Of a stretch of 64,000 nt of DNA, positions 18,809-28,377 are shown in pieces. The notes under the pieces were generated by a model that saw only the letters and a program-made list of their open reading frames with translations, was not told the DNA's origin and ran no database searches. The stretch is from NCBI GenBank assembly GCA_021779855.1, contig JAJXZW010000007.1, positions 1-64,000 of the forward strand. The letters run 5' to 3'. Position 1 is the first letter of the stretch. Each line of letters begins with the position of its first letter. Made by a program: the position numbers and the translations under genes. This DNA is from Actinomycetes bacterium (lineage in GTDB: Bacteria > Actinomycetota > Acidimicrobiia > Acidimicrobiales > RAAP-2).

Positions 18809-20280
18809 GCCTCACCGTCCCCTCGATCCACTACCTGGCCCTGCTGCCGGTGCTCACGACCTTCGGCGCCGCCGTGGTGCTGATGGTGATGAGCGCCCTG
18901 GCCCCGCGGCCCCTGCGTCCCGCGGCGTCCCTGGCGGTGGTGCTCGCGACGTGCGTCGCCGTCGTCGTCGAGGCGGCCGTGCAGTGGTCCTACGTGGCCG
19001 ACCACGGGGCGACGACCACCATCGACCACGCCGTGGTGCTCGACGGCTTCGCCGTCGTGGGGACGGTCGCGATCGCGGTCGCCCTCGGCCTGAGCGCCCT
19101 GGTCGTCTTCGACTGGGGTGCGCGCGCCCGCGTGCTCGGCGCCGAGGTGCCGGTGCTCGCGCTGGCCTCGAGCGCGGGGGCCCTGCTCATGGTCCAGGCG
19201 AACGACCTCATCGTCGTCTTCTTGGGCCTCGAGACGCTCTCGCTCGGGCTCTACGTGCTGGCCGGCTTCGACCGGCACCGCACCGGCTCGTCCGAGGCGG
19301 CGCTCAAGTACTTCCTGCTGGGCGGGTTCGCCTCGGCGATCTTCATCTACGGGGCCGCCCTCGTCTACGGCGCCACGGGCTCCACGAACCTGAGCTCGAT
19401 CGCCTACTTCCTCGGCACGAACGTCGTCCTGCGCCCCGGGCTGCTCTACGCCGGCGGCGCGCTGCTGCTCGTGGGCTTCGGCTTCAAGGTGGCGGCCGTG
19501 CCCTTCCACCAGTGGTCGCCCGACGTCTACCAGGGCTCGCCCACGCCGGTCACGGGCATGATGGCCTCGATCGTGAAGGTCGGCGCCTTCTTGGCCCTGG
19601 TGCGCGTGCTCGTCTCGGCCCTGGGCACCCAGCTCGACACCTGGCGGCCGATCCTCTACGCCCTGGTGATCCTGACGTGCGTGGTGGGGGCCGTGCTGGG
19701 CCTCGCCCAGCGCGACGTGAAGCGCCTGCTCGCGTACTCCTCGATCAACCAGGCCGGCTTCATGCTCCTCGGGGTGTGGACCGGCAGCGCCTCGGGCGCG
19801 GCCGGGACGCTCTTCTACGTCCTCACCTACGCGCCGGTGGTGGTGGCGACCTTCGCCGTGGTGACCCTCGTCGGCGGGGTGGGCGACACCCGCCACGCGA
19901 TCGACGGCTACCGGGGCCTGGCCCGGCGCCAGCCGTGGCTGGGCGGGGCGCTCGTGGTGCTGCTCTTGAGCCAGCTCGGGGCGCCCCTCACGGTCGGCTT
20001 CTACGCCAAGTATTCCGTGCTCTCGGCGACCCTGTCCTCGGGCGGCGGGGCCCTCGCGCTCGTCGCCCTGCTCTCGGCGGCCATCGCCGCGGCGTTCTAC
20101 CTGCGCTGGGCGATGGTGCTCGTGGCCGACGACGCCGGCGACGGCGCCGAGCGCGTGGCGGTGCCGCGGGCGACGGCCCTGGCGATCCTCGCCGGGGTCG
20201 CCGTGGCGGTGGTCTTCGGGGTGTGGCCGGGGCCGGTCGCCACCTGGACCCAGCACGCCACCCTGCTCTTCCTCCCGTGA
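18805..20280 (+). CDS. nuoN: NADH-quinone oxidoreductase subunit N
   Basis: NuoN is the third antiporter-like subunit, next to NuoK in the membrane arm. The 491-residue protein carries IVVFLGLETLSLGLYVL with the key glutamate, GFKVAAVPFHQWSPDVYQGSPTP with the conserved lysine, and KRLLAYSSINQAG. The GTG start overlaps nuoM. The stop overlaps the GTG of an ATP-grasp gene, so that gene is probably read from the same message. Confidence 0.96.
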   Translation: MSLTVPSIHYLALLPVLTTFGAAVVLMVMSALAPRPLRPAASLAVVLATCVAVVVEAAVQWSYVADHGATTTIDHAVVLDGFAVVGTVAIAVALGLSALVVFDWGARARVLGAEVPVLALASSAGALLMVQANDLIVVFLGLETLSLGLYVLAGFDRHRTGSSEAALKYFLLGGFASAIFIYGAALVYGATGSTNLSSIAYFLGTNVVLRPGLLYAGGALLLVGFGFKVAAVPFHQWSPDVYQGSPTPVTGMMASIVKVGAFLALVRVLVSALGTQLDTWRPILYALVILTCVVGAVLGLAQRDVKRLLAYSSINQAGFMLLGVWTGSASGAAGTLFYVLTYAPVVVATFAVVTLVGGVGDTRHAIDGYRGLARRQPWLGGALVVLLLSQLGAPLTVGFYAKYSVLSATLSSGGGALALVALLSAAIAAAFYLRWAMVLVADDAGDGAERVAVPRATALAILAGVAVAVVFGVWPGPVATWTQHATLLFLP

Positions 20281-21119
20281 GGGTCCTCGTCGCCACGTGC
20301 GCCGGCGAGCGCGTCGACCCCGACAGCCCCCGGCTGCTCGGGGCCCTCGCTGCCGAGGGGCTCGAGGCCCGTCTCGCGGTCTGGGACGACCCCGCCGAGA
20401 CCTGGGACGACGCGCTGGTCGTCATCCGCTCGACCTGGGACTACACGGCCCGGCCCGGGGCCTTCCTCGACTGGGCGGCCGGCGTGGCGCGCCTGTACAA
20501 CCCCTACCCGGTCGTGGCCTACTCCTCGGACAAGCGCTACCTGCTCGACCTGGCCCGGCGCGGGGTGCCGGTCGTCGAGAGCCACGTCGTCGAGGTCGGC
20601 GACGCACCGTCCCTGCCCGAGGGCGACCTCGTCGTCAAGCCCGTCGTGGGCGCGGGTTCGATCGACGCCGCCCGCTACCGCGCGGACGAGCGCACGGCGG
20701 CGCTCGCCCACGTGGCGCGCCTGCACCGGGCCGGGCGCGCCGCCCTCGTCCAGCCGTACGTCGCCTCGGTCGACGCCGAGGGGGAGACGGCCGTCGTCCT
20801 GGTCGACGGCGAGGTCACCCACCTCCTGCGCAAGGGCGCGATGCTCAACACCGACGAGCGCGACCGCACCCAGCTCTACCGCTTCGAGCGGATGTCCCTC
20901 GCCGCGCGCGACCCCGCCCTCGAGGGCCTGGCCCGCGACGTCCTCGCGGCGGTCGCCGACCTCACCGAGGGCACCCTCCTCTACGCGCGCGTCGACCTCG
21001 TGCGCACCGAGGCGGGCTGGGCCGTGCTCGAGCTCGAGCTCGTCGAGCCCTCCCTCTTCCTCGGGTTCCACCCCCCGGCGGCGCGCCGGCTGGCGGCCGC
21101 GGTGCGCGCCCGCCTCTAG
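20277..21119 (+). CDS. ATP-grasp domain protein
   Basis: The 280-residue protein has the layout of a stand-alone ATP-grasp enzyme: an N-terminal pre-ATP region (VIRSTWDYTARPGAFLDW, typical of this subgroup), a central ATP-binding segment (PEGDLVVKPVVGAGS, residues about 118-132) and metal-binding acidic residues in YARVDLVR and VLELELVEPSLFL. Relatives resemble glutathione-synthetase or RimK-like ligases that join an acid to an amine using ATP, but the substrate cannot be read from sequence. The GTG start overlaps nuoN (GTGA), so translation is coupled to the complex I operon. It overlaps the downstream convergent pseudogene by 4 bases. Confidence 0.85.
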   Translation: MRVLVATCAGERVDPDSPRLLGALAAEGLEARLAVWDDPAETWDDALVVIRSTWDYTARPGAFLDWAAGVARLYNPYPVVAYSSDKRYLLDLARRGVPVVESHVVEVGDAPSLPEGDLVVKPVVGAGSIDAARYRADERTAALAHVARLHRAGRAALVQPYVASVDAEGETAVVLVDGEVTHLLRKGAMLNTDERDRTQLYRFERMSLAARDPALEGLARDVLAAVADLTEGTLLYARVDLVRTEAGWAVLELELVEPSLFLGFHPPAARRLAAAVRARL

Positions 21120-22384
21120 GGCGCGGCGCGGGGGCCCGGGTCGGGGGCCCCGCGCGGGGCGACCCGGCCGGCGTCGACGGCGTTGACCCGGCGCGAGGCC
21201 AGGATGAGGACCGTGGGCACCAGGCACACCAGGGTCGTCACGACGTAGTACGCGCGCACCCCGACGACCCCAGCGAGGGCCCCGCGACGACCAGCCCGAC
21301 CGGCGAGAGGCCGAGCGAGAGGAACCAGTCGACCGGGCTCGATCGACCCGTCATCTCGGCCGGGACCTCCTCTTGGACCATCGACTCCCAGAAGACGTTG
21401 CCCACCACGATCGAGGTCGAGACGACGACGGGGAAGACCGCCACCTCCCAGAAGTCCGTGGCGACGCCCATGACGAGGCCCGACAGGGTCCCGGCGCCCC
21501 AGACCGCGAACATCGTGCGGATCCGCCGGCGGGGCATGCGGAGGTTCCCCGCGACGAGGCTCATCAGAGCGCCGGCCACCCCGCCGACACTGACGACGAG
21601 ACCGACCTCCACCTTGGGCGCGCGCAGGACGTGGCGCAAGAAGTGGGGGCGAGCACGCTCTGGGGCACGAGCACGAGCGCGTTGACGAGCGCGACCGCGA
21701 GCAGGCCCGCCCAGGGCCACGTCGTGCGCCGGACGTGGGCGAGGCCCTCGCGCACGTCGTGGAGCATCGAGGTGGCCCGGCCCGCTCGGGCGCGGCGACG
21801 GGGCGCATCGCGAGCAGGATGCCGGCGCTCACCGCGAAGGTCCCGGCGTCGATCGCGATGGCCCAGGCCGTCGAGTAGGCGGCGAGCACGCCGCCGATCG
21901 CCGGACCGATCATCGCGCCCATGAGGTTCGACGAGAGGGGACGGATCGAGTTCATCGCCGGCAGCAGCTCGGTGGGCACGATCTGGGGGGTGAGGGCCGC
22001 GTAGGCCGGCGTGAACAGGGCGTCGAAGAGCCCGAAGACCAGGGCGAAGGCGATGAGCTCCCAGTAGTGCAGCGCGTGGGCGGCGATGACCGCGGCGAGC
22101 CCGGCCGTGAGCACGAAGCGCGACCCGTCCGAGACGAGCAGCAGCGCGCGCCGGCTGAAGCGGTCAACGATGGCCCCTCCCACCAGGAGGAAGGCGACCA
22201 TGGGGGCCATGCGTGCGGCGGCGAACCACGCGAGCATCGAGGCGCTGTGGGTCGTGTCGAGCACGAGCAGCGTGAGCGCCACCAGGGCCACGCCGTCGCC
22301 GAGGTTGGAGACGGCCTGACCCGTGAGCAGGAGGGTGGGCTCACGGTGCTGGACGAGCCGGGCGACGGCGAGCCTTCGTTGCAC
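21116..22384 (-). pseudogene. MFS transporter, broken by three frameshifts
   Basis: The first 203 residues (from 22384) read as a normal major facilitator protein, with NLGDGVALVALTLLVLDT in helix 1 and GGAIVDRFSRRALLLVSDGS at the loop 2-3 motif. This subgroup resembles the enterobactin-exporter/DUF894 type. The frame then shifts near 21780, again at a G5 run at 21645-21649 (plus strand) and again near 21280. The pieces join into one continuous protein if a single G is restored on the minus strand at each point; the end reads VRAYYVVTTLVCLVPTVLILASRRV. Either the gene is a recent pseudogene or the assembly has homopolymer errors here. Its start is GTG or TTG-type near 22384. Confidence 0.75.
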
Positions 22385-22535
22385 CGGACCACGCTAGGGC
22401 CCCATCGCGTGACGATGGGGTTACGGCCCGACGGGGTGTCCGTCGCCACGGGCCCCGGGACCGCACGGCGTGCGGGCCGCGGGGTCCCGGCGGGCCGTTC
22501 ACCGGGAGTCGCCTCGGCACGCGCCCTCGGGACGG

Positions 22536-23360
22536 CTAGCGCTGCACGGGGCGCACGCTCGTGCTCGTGCCGTTGGGCGAGGCGATGACGAGGCGGTGGG
22601 CGCGGCCTCGAGCGCGCCCTGACCGTGACGCGCACGGTGAGTGAGGTCCCGGCGTCCTTGGTGACGACCACCGTCGTCCCCGCGTGCGCCACGCTTCGGA
22701 CGACCGAGGAACCCGTGACCCCAGCTCCGCGGCGTCACCGCCCGACCGGCCAGCGCGTGGCCGACGGCGCGCGCGGCGACGGGGAGGACGACGGGGGGCG
22801 TCGCGACCTGGACACTCGCCCCGAGCGTGCCGTGGTCCTCGCTGGGGTCGCTCACCGTTCCCGCCGCCTCGTACGCTCCGGGGGCGAGGGAGGGGCCGAC
22901 GGTGACGACGCCGGTGGACGAGACCGTCACGTCCGGTGAGCCCGACGTCCGGACGAAGTCCACCGTGCCCACAGCGCCGCTCACCGCGATCCGCGCGTTG
23001 AAGGTGCTCCGGGCCGTGGGAACGACGTCGATCGTCGTGGGCGACGACGGGTGACGAGGCCCGGCTCGACGTGGAGGTTGAAGGAGCAGACACCGCGGTC
23101 GCCGGTGGCGTCGGTCATCGCGCCGCGCACGACGTCCGAGCCGGTCGCGGGGGGCCGCTCGTGCGGACCTGGCGCGTCGATGAGACGATGAGGGTGGACG
23201 GGCCCGGGCTCTGGGGAAGCTCACGTCGTGGCCGAGGGACGAGGGGGCGCAGTCGTGGGGGAGGCCACCGCGGTGCTCGCCCCGAGAACCGCGATCGAGG
23301 CCAGCGTGGCCGGGGCGATGCCGACGCGCGTGACGCGTCTGGCCCTGGCCGACCCAGCCG
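22536..23360 (-). pseudogene. Remnant of a secreted repeat-type protein
   Basis: No intact gene occupies the 1 kb between the MFS remnant and the next gene, but pieces of one protein can be followed on the minus strand in changing frames. A signal-peptide-like piece (GIAPATLASIAVLGASTAVA) lies at about 23250-23330. It is followed by VSSTRQVRTSG, then a TDATGDRGVCSFNLHVEPG piece, then TIDVVPTARSTFNARIAVSGA continuing to about 22720, and finally ASPNGTSTSVRPVQR ending at TAG 22536. The middle part parallels residues about 375-450 of the intact secreted protein at 59894-61489. Shifts sit at C/G runs, for example the C6 run near 23145. Confidence 0.55.
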
Positions 23361-23403
23361 CGGCGTCGCGCCGTGATGCCGCGGGGACTCGCGGGAGCGG
23401 ACC

Positions 23404-26385
23404 TCAGGCGGCCGAGCCGTGCCCGGCGTCACGGGCGGCGGCGAGGACCTCCTCGGGGGTGACCGTGGCGGGCCGGTTGAGGGGGTCGTGGACGAGGAGC
23501 CGTCCGAGCAAGGGCAGCTCGGTCAGGCTCTCGGCGCGCAGCGTCGCCGCGACCACGGGCACGAGGCTCTCGGCCGCGGGGTAGACGAGGTAGCGGGGCT
23601 GCCAGTCGGGCTGGTACTTCGCGTTGAAGCTCCACAGCGACTCGATCGGCAAGATGCCCGAGAGCCGGCGCAGCGCCCAGCGCTCCATCCGGGTGACGAC
23701 CGTGCCGGACTCGTCCTCGAGCACCGAGCGGAAGGCGGCGAAGTTGAGGCTCAGCCCCTGGGCGCCCTGACGGGCCAGGTGGAAGATGGTCGAGCACAGC
23801 GCGTAGTCGATCAGCCCGTTGGGGTGCTCGCCGGGGTCACGGCGCATGAGGTCGAGCGAGTAGCCGGCGATCCCCGGGGCCGGCACGAACTGGCAGGCCG
23901 CGGCCGGGGCGCCGTCGGGGCCGCTGACGACGGTGAGCACGAGGCCCCGGTCCTTGGGGTCGAAGAGCCGCCCCAGCATCATCGAGAAGCCCCGCTCGCC
24001 CTCCCCGCGGCGCAGCTTGGCCGTGAGCTCGAGCAGCGCGGCCACCCGCCCGGGCTCGACGTGGGCCGGGTCGAGGAACTCAACGGTGTAGCCGTGGCGC
24101 TCGAGCCGCGTGCAGGCCTGGCGCAGCCCCTTCATCTTCTGGCCCGCCAGCGAGAAGTGCGGGCAGTCGACGACGGCCTCGTCGCCGAGGTAGATCGCGT
24201 GGAAGCCGTTGGCGTGGTAGACGGGCAGCCACGCGGCGCCGGCGCCCATCACCCCGAGGGTCCAGCCGTGGGACTGGGCGAACTCGCGGAAGGCCCCCAG
24301 CACCTCGGCGCGCTCGGCGACCGGGCCGATGGGGTCGGGCGAGACCAGCGCGACGCCGCCGTAGACGGCGTAGGCCACGAGCGAGTCGCGGAAGAAGAAG
24401 AACTGCTTGTCGTCGCGCAGCGCGAAGTAGTCGAGCGTCCCGGCGCCGTGGCGGGTGACGATGTCGCGCGCGCGCCGCTCGGCGAGGCGCCGCTCGGCGC
24501 TCAGGGCGGCGCTCGACAGGCGTCGGTCGACGACCGGACGGGTGACGAAGTAGAGCGTGGCGACCACGAGGGCGACACCGACGGCGAGCATGACCGGGTC
24601 GAGGAAGTCGCTCGGGCCCTCGGGCAGGGCGATCGAGGTGATCCCGACGAGGCGCTCGGCGCAGGCGAGGATCACCACCCCGAGGCTCGGCAGGTGGTCC
24701 TCGGCGACGGCCTCGGTCCCGAACGTGGCGGCGAGCACGGCCACCACGGCCGCCAGGGCCAGCCGGGGCGCGGCCTCGGGGGCGCTCGTGCGGTCCGAGA
24801 CGGCGCGGAAGGCGTCGCGCTCCATCACCAGGGCGGCGAGCAGGGCCGCCGCGACGGCGATCGCCACGATCGTCCCGCCGCGTAGCGCGTGCGCGACGAG
24901 GGTCACCGCGAGGGTCGCCGCCGAGAGGAACCAGGCGCGCCGCTGGCCCCGGTGCAGGCCCCGGGCCAGCATGACCAGGGCCACCCCGGCCACGGCGGTC
25001 AGCGCGGCGGCCGACTGGGCCACCGCGACCGGCAGCACCGACAGGACGAGGTGGAGGTGGCTGTGCAGCGGCCGTACGGTCGTCACGCCCACGTTGAGCA
25101 GGCCGTCGGCGAGGATCGACCACGAGACCCACCGGCGGACCGCCCGGTGGCGGCGCTGCTCGTCGAACCGCTCGGCCGAGACCGGGTAGGGCCGGCCGCG
25201 GGGCCAGGCGCCCACGACCGAGGTCGCGGGGGAGGGGGCGGGCCCGGTCGGCGCGCCGGCGACGATCCGCTCGAGCGGCGTGCCCCAGACGCGGTTCGAC
25301 TCGCCCGCGAGCAGGCGCACCTGCAGGGTGCTCGCGGCCTCGATCTCCACCACGCCCAGGCGCTCGACGGCCACGAAGGCCGGGGGCAGCCCGAACCGGC
25401 CCCGGCGCTCGACGAGCACCCGGCGCGAGGGCCCGGGCGACGCGCTCACGCCCTGGTCGAGGTAGGCCAGGGCCGGACCGAGGGAGCCGCCGACGACGGC
25501 GCCGGCCCCGCCGCGCTCGACCACCCGGCGGGCGAACTCCAGCGCGTCGACCCCGTCCACCCGGGTGAGGGCCAGGGTGTCGGGCGGCCCGGTGGGCGGG
25601 CTCGCCCGCCGGGCGAAGCGCCGGCGCACGACCCACCCGGCGAGCGCGGCGAGCGCCGTCTCGGCGGCCGCGACAACCACGAGCGCGGCCGCCAGGTTGG
25701 CCCAGAAGCTGCGCGTGGTGAGCAGGTGGATCCGGTAGTGGTGGTGGACGAGGTGGTCGGCCACCACCGAGAAGAGGCTCCACAGGTCGAGCAGGACGAA
25801 GGCCACCACGGGCAGCCACACCCAGGCCGCGAGGCGACGGTAGAGGAGCCGGCTCGCGGCGAAGCGCGGGAGGGCCGTGGGGTCCTCGACGCGTCGGGCG
25901 TCGGCTCGGTCGCGCGCGTCGACGACGGTGTCGTCGATCTCGCTCACGCCCGCGGCGACCACCACGTCGCGCACGTCGTCGGCGGTGGCGACCTGGAGGA
26001 CCACGTCGCGCGTGACGGCCACCCCGTGGGCGGCGAGCTCCCCCTGGGCCGCGGGGTCGCTGAGCAGGTCGCGGTCGCTGGCCCCGGGTAGGACGAGCAG
26101 CTGGTGGCCGGGGCGCCGGGTGAAGTCGCGCAGCGCGCGCGCCAGGGGTGACAGGGCCGCCAGGGTCTCGGCCACGAAGGTCGCGGGCCGGGCTCCCTCG
26201 GGCGGCGCGAAGAGGCCGCCGGCCACGATGACGACCGCCGGGTCGTCGAGGTCGTTCAACAGCTCGGCGAGCTCGCGCAGCGCGCGGCCGCTCGGGTCGC
26301 TCGCGGGGGTGAGGGCCAGGTCACTCACGACGTAGACGTGGTGGCCGTAGGGGACCGGGAGGGTGCGACGGCCGGGTACTGCCAC
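23404..26385 (-). CDS. MprF-like membrane protein with N-terminal degenerate phosphoesterase domain
   Basis: The 993-residue protein has three parts. Residues about 12-190 look like a calcineurin-type metallophosphoesterase fold, but the metal motifs are lost: SDLAL for SDLHL, AGGLF for GDLFD and PGASDRD for PGNHD. Then follow two transmembrane helices, a soluble section, and a second membrane block of several helices. Residues about 650-985 are a DUF2156/GNAT-type domain (LDYFALRDDKQFFF, VALVSPDPIGP), the family of lysylphosphatidylglycerol synthases that transfer an aminoacyl group from tRNA to membrane lipid. No lysyl-tRNA synthetase domain is fused, unlike LysX. The start is taken as GTG 26385 because a longer frame would overlap the divergent gene at 26438. 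Substrate is unproven. Confidence 0.8.
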   Translation of the reverse strand: MAVPGRRTLPVPYGHHVYVVSDLALTPASDPSGRALRELAELLNDLDDPAVVIVAGGLFAPPEGARPATFVAETLAALSPLARALRDFTRRPGHQLLVLPGASDRDLLSDPAAQGELAAHGVAVTRDVVLQVATADDVRDVVVAAGVSEIDDTVVDARDRADARRVEDPTALPRFAASRLLYRRLAAWVWLPVVAFVLLDLWSLFSVVADHLVHHHYRIHLLTTRSFWANLAAALVVVAAAETALAALAGWVVRRRFARRASPPTGPPDTLALTRVDGVDALEFARRVVERGGAGAVVGGSLGPALAYLDQGVSASPGPSRRVLVERRGRFGLPPAFVAVERLGVVEIEAASTLQVRLLAGESNRVWGTPLERIVAGAPTGPAPSPATSVVGAWPRGRPYPVSAERFDEQRRHRAVRRWVSWSILADGLLNVGVTTVRPLHSHLHLVLSVLPVAVAQSAAALTAVAGVALVMLARGLHRGQRRAWFLSAATLAVTLVAHALRGGTIVAIAVAAALLAALVMERDAFRAVSDRTSAPEAAPRLALAAVVAVLAATFGTEAVAEDHLPSLGVVILACAERLVGITSIALPEGPSDFLDPVMLAVGVALVVATLYFVTRPVVDRRLSSAALSAERRLAERRARDIVTRHGAGTLDYFALRDDKQFFFFRDSLVAYAVYGGVALVSPDPIGPVAERAEVLGAFREFAQSHGWTLGVMGAGAAWLPVYHANGFHAIYLGDEAVVDCPHFSLAGQKMKGLRQACTRLERHGYTVEFLDPAHVEPGRVAALLELTAKLRRGEGERGFSMMLGRLFDPKDRGLVLTVVSGPDGAPAAACQFVPAPGIAGYSLDLMRRDPGEHPNGLIDYALCSTIFHLARQGAQGLSLNFAAFRSVLEDESGTVVTRMERWALRRLSGILPIESLWSFNAKYQPDWQPRYLVYPAAESLVPVVAATLRAESLTELPLLGRLLVHDPLNRPATVTPEEVLAAARDAGHGSAA

Positions 26386-26437
26386 GGGTCTAGTCTCGCA
26401 GACACCGCCGCCGGCCGCCCACTGACCGGGCGGGAGC

Positions 26438-26938
26438 GTGACGAACGTGGAGAAACTCGCCCCCACCCCCGAGAACTGGCTCTGGCGCGGCGACCCCCGT
26501 CCGCCGGGGGCCACGGTGATCTTCGACGTGGACGGGGTTCTCGCCGACGCCGCGGGACGCCAGCACCACCTGGACCGGGGGGACTGGCGCCGCTTCTTCG
26601 ACGAGGTGGGCGGCGACCCCCTGGTCGAGGAGGTGGCGCGCCTGGCCGAGCTGCTCGTCCCCGAGCTCGTCGTGGCGCTCGTCACGGGCCGGCCCCGCCG
26701 GGTCCAGAGCGCCACCGTCGAGTGGCTCGAGCGCCACGGGCTGCGCTGGGACCTGCTCGTGATGCGCGACTTCGGGGACTACGCGGGCGTCGAGCGCTAC
26801 AAGCGCGCGACGCTGCACGACCTGCGCGCCCGTGCCTACGACGTGCGCCTGGCCCTCGACGACGACCCGCGCAACCACGCGATGTACGTCGACGAGGGCG
26901 TGCCCTGCCTCTACGTCCACTCCGGCTACTACCTCTAG
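26438..26938 (+). CDS. Small HAD-superfamily protein
   Basis: The 166-residue protein has HAD motif I as FDVDGVLAD (nucleophile Asp at about residue 30), motif II as VTGRPRR, a candidate motif III lysine in VERYKRATL, and motif IV as LALDDDPRN. It lacks a large cap domain. It resembles the small phosphatases or polynucleotide-kinase-3'-phosphatase-type HADs, but the substrate is unknown. The start is GTG with GGGAG about 5 bases upstream. It is divergent from the MprF-like gene and convergent with hemY, overlapping the latter by 4 bases. Confidence 0.85.
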   Translation: MTNVEKLAPTPENWLWRGDPRPPGATVIFDVDGVLADAAGRQHHLDRGDWRRFFDEVGGDPLVEEVARLAELLVPELVVALVTGRPRRVQSATVEWLERHGLRWDLLVMRDFGDYAGVERYKRATLHDLRARAYDVRLALDDDPRNHAMYVDEGVPCLYVHSGYYL

Positions 26939-28377
26939 ATCGCGAGGCGCTCGCACACCTCACGCGCGGCGCGCCGGCCCGAGCCGATGGTGGCCGGCAC
27001 GCCGACCCCGTCGTAGGCGCTGCCCGCGAGGGCGAGCCCGAGGGCGCGCGCGCCGGCGCGCGCCGCCTCGACGAGGGACGCGTGGCCGAGCTCGTACTGG
27101 GCCAGCGCCGACGGCCAGCGCGCGACGTGGGCGGCGCGTAACGGGCCGGCTCGCCCGAGGAGGTGGCGAGCCTCGTCGAGGACGCGCGCGACGAGCGCGT
27201 CGTCGTCGAGGTCGCGCCAGCGCGCGTCGTCGCTGCGCCCGGCGTGGGCGCGCACGAGCACGTCGTCGTCGCCGCGCAGGTGGGGCCACTTGCGGTCGAG
27301 GAAGCTGAGCGCGGTGACGAGCATCGAGTCCGGTCCGGGCCAGGCCGTGGCCAGGGGCACGAGCAGGCCCGTGCCCGTGGCGGGCAGGGCGGTCGTGGCG
27401 CGCTCGAGGCTGAGGGTCACCACGGCGACGCCGGCGCTGCGCACGGCCGACAGGGCGGCGAGCGCCCCGTGGTGGCGCCCGGCGAGCGCCGCCGTGACCG
27501 GGGCGGGGGTGGCCAGCACCACCGCGTCGGCCGGGGTGGTCGTGGTGGCCGTGTCGACCTCCCACGGGTAGGGGCCCGAGGGGGTGCGCCGCAGGGCGGT
27601 CACCGCGGTGGCCCGGCGCAGCACGACCCCGCGCGCGGCGAGGGCGGCCCCGAGGGCCCCGGGCAGCGAGCCGAGCCCGCTCGTGAGGGTGACGAAGGCC
27701 GGGCCCGCCCGCTCCGACGCGTGCCGCGGGCCGGGGGAGGCGGGCTCCCCCTCGGCCAGGGCGGCGGCGAGCGACCCGCCGCGCCGGGCGGCCTCGAGCA
27801 GCGCGGGGAAGACCGAGCGGGCCGAGAGCTCGTCGATGCGCCCGGCCTGGATCCCGCCGACGAGGGGCTCGACGAGTCCGTGGGCGACCTCGTCGCCGAG
27901 CTTCGCGCGCACGATCGCCCCGATGGTGGCGTCCTCGCCCACGCTGAGTCGCGCGGGCCAGCGCCGGTCCCGGGCGAGGGCCCAGCGCCCCCGGCGGCTC
28001 AGGCCGGGCCAGCGGCGCAGCGCCGCCGCGTCGGTCGGCACCCCGAGCGCGAGCCCCGTCGGGATCTCCCGGGCCGCCCCGCGCAGCCAGACCCACGCCC
28101 CGGAGGCGGCGATCGGCTCGAGGCGCTCGGTGAGTCCCAGCTCCTCGACGAGGCCGACCGCCTCGGGGCGCCGGGCGAGCACCCCGTCGGGGCCGACGTC
28201 GAGGACCCGTCCGGCGACCTCGGCCGTGGCGAGGGGCCCGCCGAGGCGTTCGGAGGACTCGATCAGCTCGACCCGCGGGGTCGCCCCGTCGGGACCGGCG
28301 GCCCCGCCGCTCAACTCGTAGGCGGCCGCCAGCCCGGCGACGCCGCCGCCGACCACGACGACCGAGCGGCGGGCCAC
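26935..28377 (-). CDS. hemY: Protoporphyrinogen/coproporphyrinogen III oxidase
   Basis: This FAD enzyme oxidises the porphyrinogen ring. In actinobacteria the HemY family normally acts as CgoX, making coproporphyrin III for the coproporphyrin-dependent route. The 480-residue protein has the FAD motif VVVVGGGVAGLAAAYELSGG at residues 6-25, the ERLGGPLAT segment, and a C-terminal GSAYDGVGVPATIGSGRRAA second FAD contact. It lies immediately after hemH (stop TAG followed directly by GTG), in the order hemE-hemH-hemY. The final enzyme of the route, ChdC (HemQ), is not in the window. Confidence 0.92.
   Translation of the reverse strand: MARRSVVVVGGGVAGLAAAYELSGGAAGPDGATPRVELIESSERLGGPLATAEVAGRVLDVGPDGVLARRPEAVGLVEELGLTERLEPIAASGAWVWLRGAAREIPTGLALGVPTDAAALRRWPGLSRRGRWALARDRRWPARLSVGEDATIGAIVRAKLGDEVAHGLVEPLVGGIQAGRIDELSARSVFPALLEAARRGGSLAAALAEGEPASPGPRHASERAGPAFVTLTSGLGSLPGALGAALAARGVVLRRATAVTALRRTPSGPYPWEVDTATTTTPADAVVLATPAPVTAALAGRHHGALAALSAVRSAGVAVVTLSLERATTALPATGTGLLVPLATAWPGPDSMLVTALSFLDRKWPHLRGDDDVLVRAHAGRSDDARWRDLDDDALVARVLDEARHLLGRAGPLRAAHVARWPSALAQYELGHASLVEAARAGARALGLALAGSAYDGVGVPATIGSGRRAAREVCERLAI

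Noticed and set aside
18397..20256. 619-residue minus-strand frame opposite nuoM and nuoN
   Set aside because: Same type of antisense artefact opposite two certain genes.
22067..22588. 173-residue plus-strand frame over the MFS remnant
   Set aside because: Its sequence is antisense low-complexity, while the minus strand carries readable transporter helices.
26386..26715. 110-residue N-terminal extension of the MprF-like protein
   Set aside because: It is Arg/Ser-rich, has no domain and would be antisense to the HAD gene at 26438.
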